Positions 63,501-64,000 of a stretch of DNA of 64,000 bases are shown here, piece after piece; within the stretch, counting starts at the first letter, position 1; every line of letters begins with the position of its first letter. The stretch is from Marisediminitalea alba (GTDB taxonomy: Bacteria > Pseudomonadota > Gammaproteobacteria > Enterobacterales > Alteromonadaceae), in assembly GCF_002993365.1 (NCBI RefSeq), contig NZ_PVNP01000054.1, positions 1 through 64,000 of the forward strand, in the 5' to 3' direction. A program made the position numbers and the translations under genes. The notes beneath the pieces are model-generated. The model made no database searches. It had not been told where the DNA came from and saw only the letters and a program-made list of their open reading frames with translations.

Positions 63501-64000
63501 CCAAGCCAAACTTGCATGTAGTCATCCCATTTGGCGTACTCAAGAACGGCTGAAGTAATCGCATCGGGGTTCACGACTTTTAGTGTGATGGCCTGTTCAA
63601 ACACTTTACAACGGCCACTCCAGTAGTTGTCGCCAATACGTCCTATCCAAACTTCAAGACACCCTTCACCACAAGAGCGAAGGTTCATCGGCCCTGAAAC
63701 ATGCTCAATGATGCCTGCCGTGTAATCGTGAGTAATAGTGCAGCTGTTAACCGCTGTATTGAGCCTGTCACATTGCTGGTAATTTGGGCTGCCTTCACCT
63801 TGAGACTCACAGCCTGGGAAGCTTTGCGTTAATAGATTGGGGTCAGTTTGAACCGCATCAGTTAATGCCCAAAGCGGATCATTGACCATATCTGGCCGAG
63901 ACCGGTCTTTGATTTGCTGTAGCGAACGAAATGCTTCACCCATAGCGCCACTTTCAGATGCCATGCTCTCTTGGCGCTGTGTCCCCAATTGATTCATACT
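60593..64000 (-). CDS. traN: Mating-pair stabilisation protein TraN (5' end beyond the window)
   Basis: At least 1135 residues; the first Met in view (63997) is probably internal and the reading frame continues past the right edge. Cysteine-rich throughout (for example CEGPVRCMGTDCLEP and CYCCF-type clusters near the end), as expected of TraN, an outer-membrane adhesin that fixes donor to recipient. The C-terminal part has the family CCFTSPLSRIIQEQVRPQLGLGWG block. It borders hotspot HS4, matching SXT. Confidence 0.9.
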   Translation of the reverse strand, partial: SMNQLGTQRQESMASESGAMGEAFRSLQQIKDRSRPDMVNDPLWALTDAVQTDPNLLTQSFPGCESQGEGSPNYQQCDRLNTAVNSCTITHDYTAGIIEHVSGPMNLRSCGEGCLEVWIGRIGDNYWSGRCKVFEQAITLKVVNPDAITSAVLEYAKWDDYMQVWLGDQKVWSGPNNNFPPETAGRCELSTSWERNPNTDLTAKLKAVEPGLEVPVKIRVSVTGSGEGYARIKVRFDPTKVVMNDSWSPQSCIEQAADIPAKFSDYSIQCTDQPSSTNGCTVVNGVSVCESYFAPSPVAGISPLCRRVQVSVDDESYKGIENQACQVLEDNPSCGFMSSECAETNDKGECIRFTDTYDCGLQTSDPKCVVSNLMPSSFEACEPTQTITPFTETKHVPDYQVCEKISTLTECQLERRVSAETHQQSWSIERGCFSSETLSFVPQHSSTMQTGNAILRIFDNQNTEIKITESPSKANGWKTTLSLTGNKETVTETKPSIKYPEMTCPKGTLVGSLCKVANGSIISWHEPQEVTRSRCESGWNKVDFDTCSREVQKCLAPAKLSASLTFSGKYLEQDVVHQSSDPGIDQCLMQTDQFTAVQWQCLDTGTKRIDGLTVGSGELANLGSLYPAVVSSPVHLTSRGSSDGLGLSCWRARATYNASTAHPEFNMGSSDSWVDANGNTQTIVNNGQNTTTNTCAALEQNLACQYVRTECTEGGAGHEGFCYIQSLVYDCGQSVEVQNARMETQYNCEGPVRCMGTDCLEPESIKQANFAEAAAMLNAAQFMTNDMSCTGADGQDNVECTVFKGNAGQCKKAVGGIVDCCEKPSGVSLSDYITMIVAVNKLDTAVMAMNPSSAIYGSWNTLREPITSTWSAVKEPFVSAWDSLMGAGPSTAAGAGAEQAATGFMQVLTNKTAEWVGSTFGSGAQSALFSNVGGAVGADGVVSGGNFALGGAAGAVLSTVMTAYMIYSVTMILIQLIWKCEQSEFEMNAKRVLKSCHYVGSYCKSKFLGACVEKRQSYCCFTSPLSRIIQEQVRPQLGLGWGSAKSPNCEGLTASQLNQVDWSQVNLDEWIGILSITGNLPEVPSLDMERLTGSGSTLNVDGNRQGAAERAIERLNGMDAQKLRQEATEEISGNN

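Larger units (their letters stand above)
26146..64000. mobile_element. SXT/R391-family ICE, setR-to-traN end (partial)
   Basis: Gene order from prfC inward is setR, croS, setD, setC, eex, traG, traH, traF, hotspot HS3, a conserved DNA-processing block with radC, cobT-like, cobS-like, exo, bet and ssb genes, hotspot HS4 and traN. This is the SXT backbone order read from its right end. The integrase, relaxase and the rest of the conjugation apparatus would lie past 64000. No second att site is visible. Core genes look intact; the cargo in HS3 and HS4 is AT-richer or of different character. Confidence 0.93.

Noticed and set aside
60593..63997. Treating the Met at 63997 as the true TraN start
   Set aside because: No signal peptide follows it, whereas TraN is exported, and the frame is open to the window edge; the gene is therefore called partial.

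Overview
The window reads as a marine gammaproteobacterial chromosome, most likely Alteromonas or a close relative, followed by one end of an integrated SXT/R391-family integrative and conjugative element (ICE). The host call rests on gene content and protein character (SodB, PrkA-YeaH-YcgB, PrmB-AroC, GshA, LysS-PrfB, ArgS-PrfC). No ribosomal RNA or species marker is present, so the genus is an inference.

Chromosome, 1 to about 26.15 kb. The left edge cuts a group II intron inserted directly behind the grxD terminator. Then come sodB; the stress operon prkA-yeaH-ycgB; a REP-associated transposase (RAYT) element with terminal inverted repeats; an MFS transporter with aroC and prmB; smrB; an unlisted 41-residue membrane protein; a candidate Fur-controlled small RNA; a lipoprotein transglycosylase; gshA; an M16 peptidase; an Hpt / pseudouridine synthase / panE operon; lysS and prfB (with the +1 programmed frameshift); an FMN reductase; argS; and prfC.

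ICE, about 26.15 kb to the right edge and continuing beyond it. The 5' end of prfC is the known SXT/R391 integration site and a candidate 17-bp att core is visible in it. The order then matches the right half of SXT read inward: setR, a four-operator intergenic region, croS, three accessory genes, setD, setC and eex on the + strand; then traG, traH and traF on the - strand; variable hotspot HS3; a long - strand block of DNA-processing genes (toprim primase-like, radC, cobT-like, DUF3150, WGR-like, cobS-like, exo, bet, ssb); hotspot HS4; and traN, cut by the window edge. SetR, CroS and SetCD decide between quiescence and transfer. TraF/H/G/N build the mating apparatus, Eex blocks redundant transfer, and Exo/Bet/Ssb form a recombination module.

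Defence cargo. HS3 carries a three-gene ABC-ATPase system of the ABC-3C/Lamassu type (predicted nuclease, winged-helix middle protein, Rad50-like ATPase with a zinc hook). HS4 carries a small ribbon-helix-helix regulator with a perfect dyad upstream, an AAA+ ATPase paired with a large subtilisin-like protease (a pair I cannot match to a named system), and a Gabija-type pair (OLD-family nuclease plus UvrD-like helicase).

Non-coding structure. The - strand block between HS3 and HS4 carries a repeated leader architecture before most of its genes: a GC-rich hairpin, then a second hairpin that in several copies pairs with the ribosome binding site. One such leader precedes a 47-residue peptide. 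A 225-bp hairpin-rich segment separates this block from HS4. These repeated leaders, the Fur-type small RNA, the operator-like dyad inside a coding sequence, and the ATPase-protease pair are the observations most worth following.
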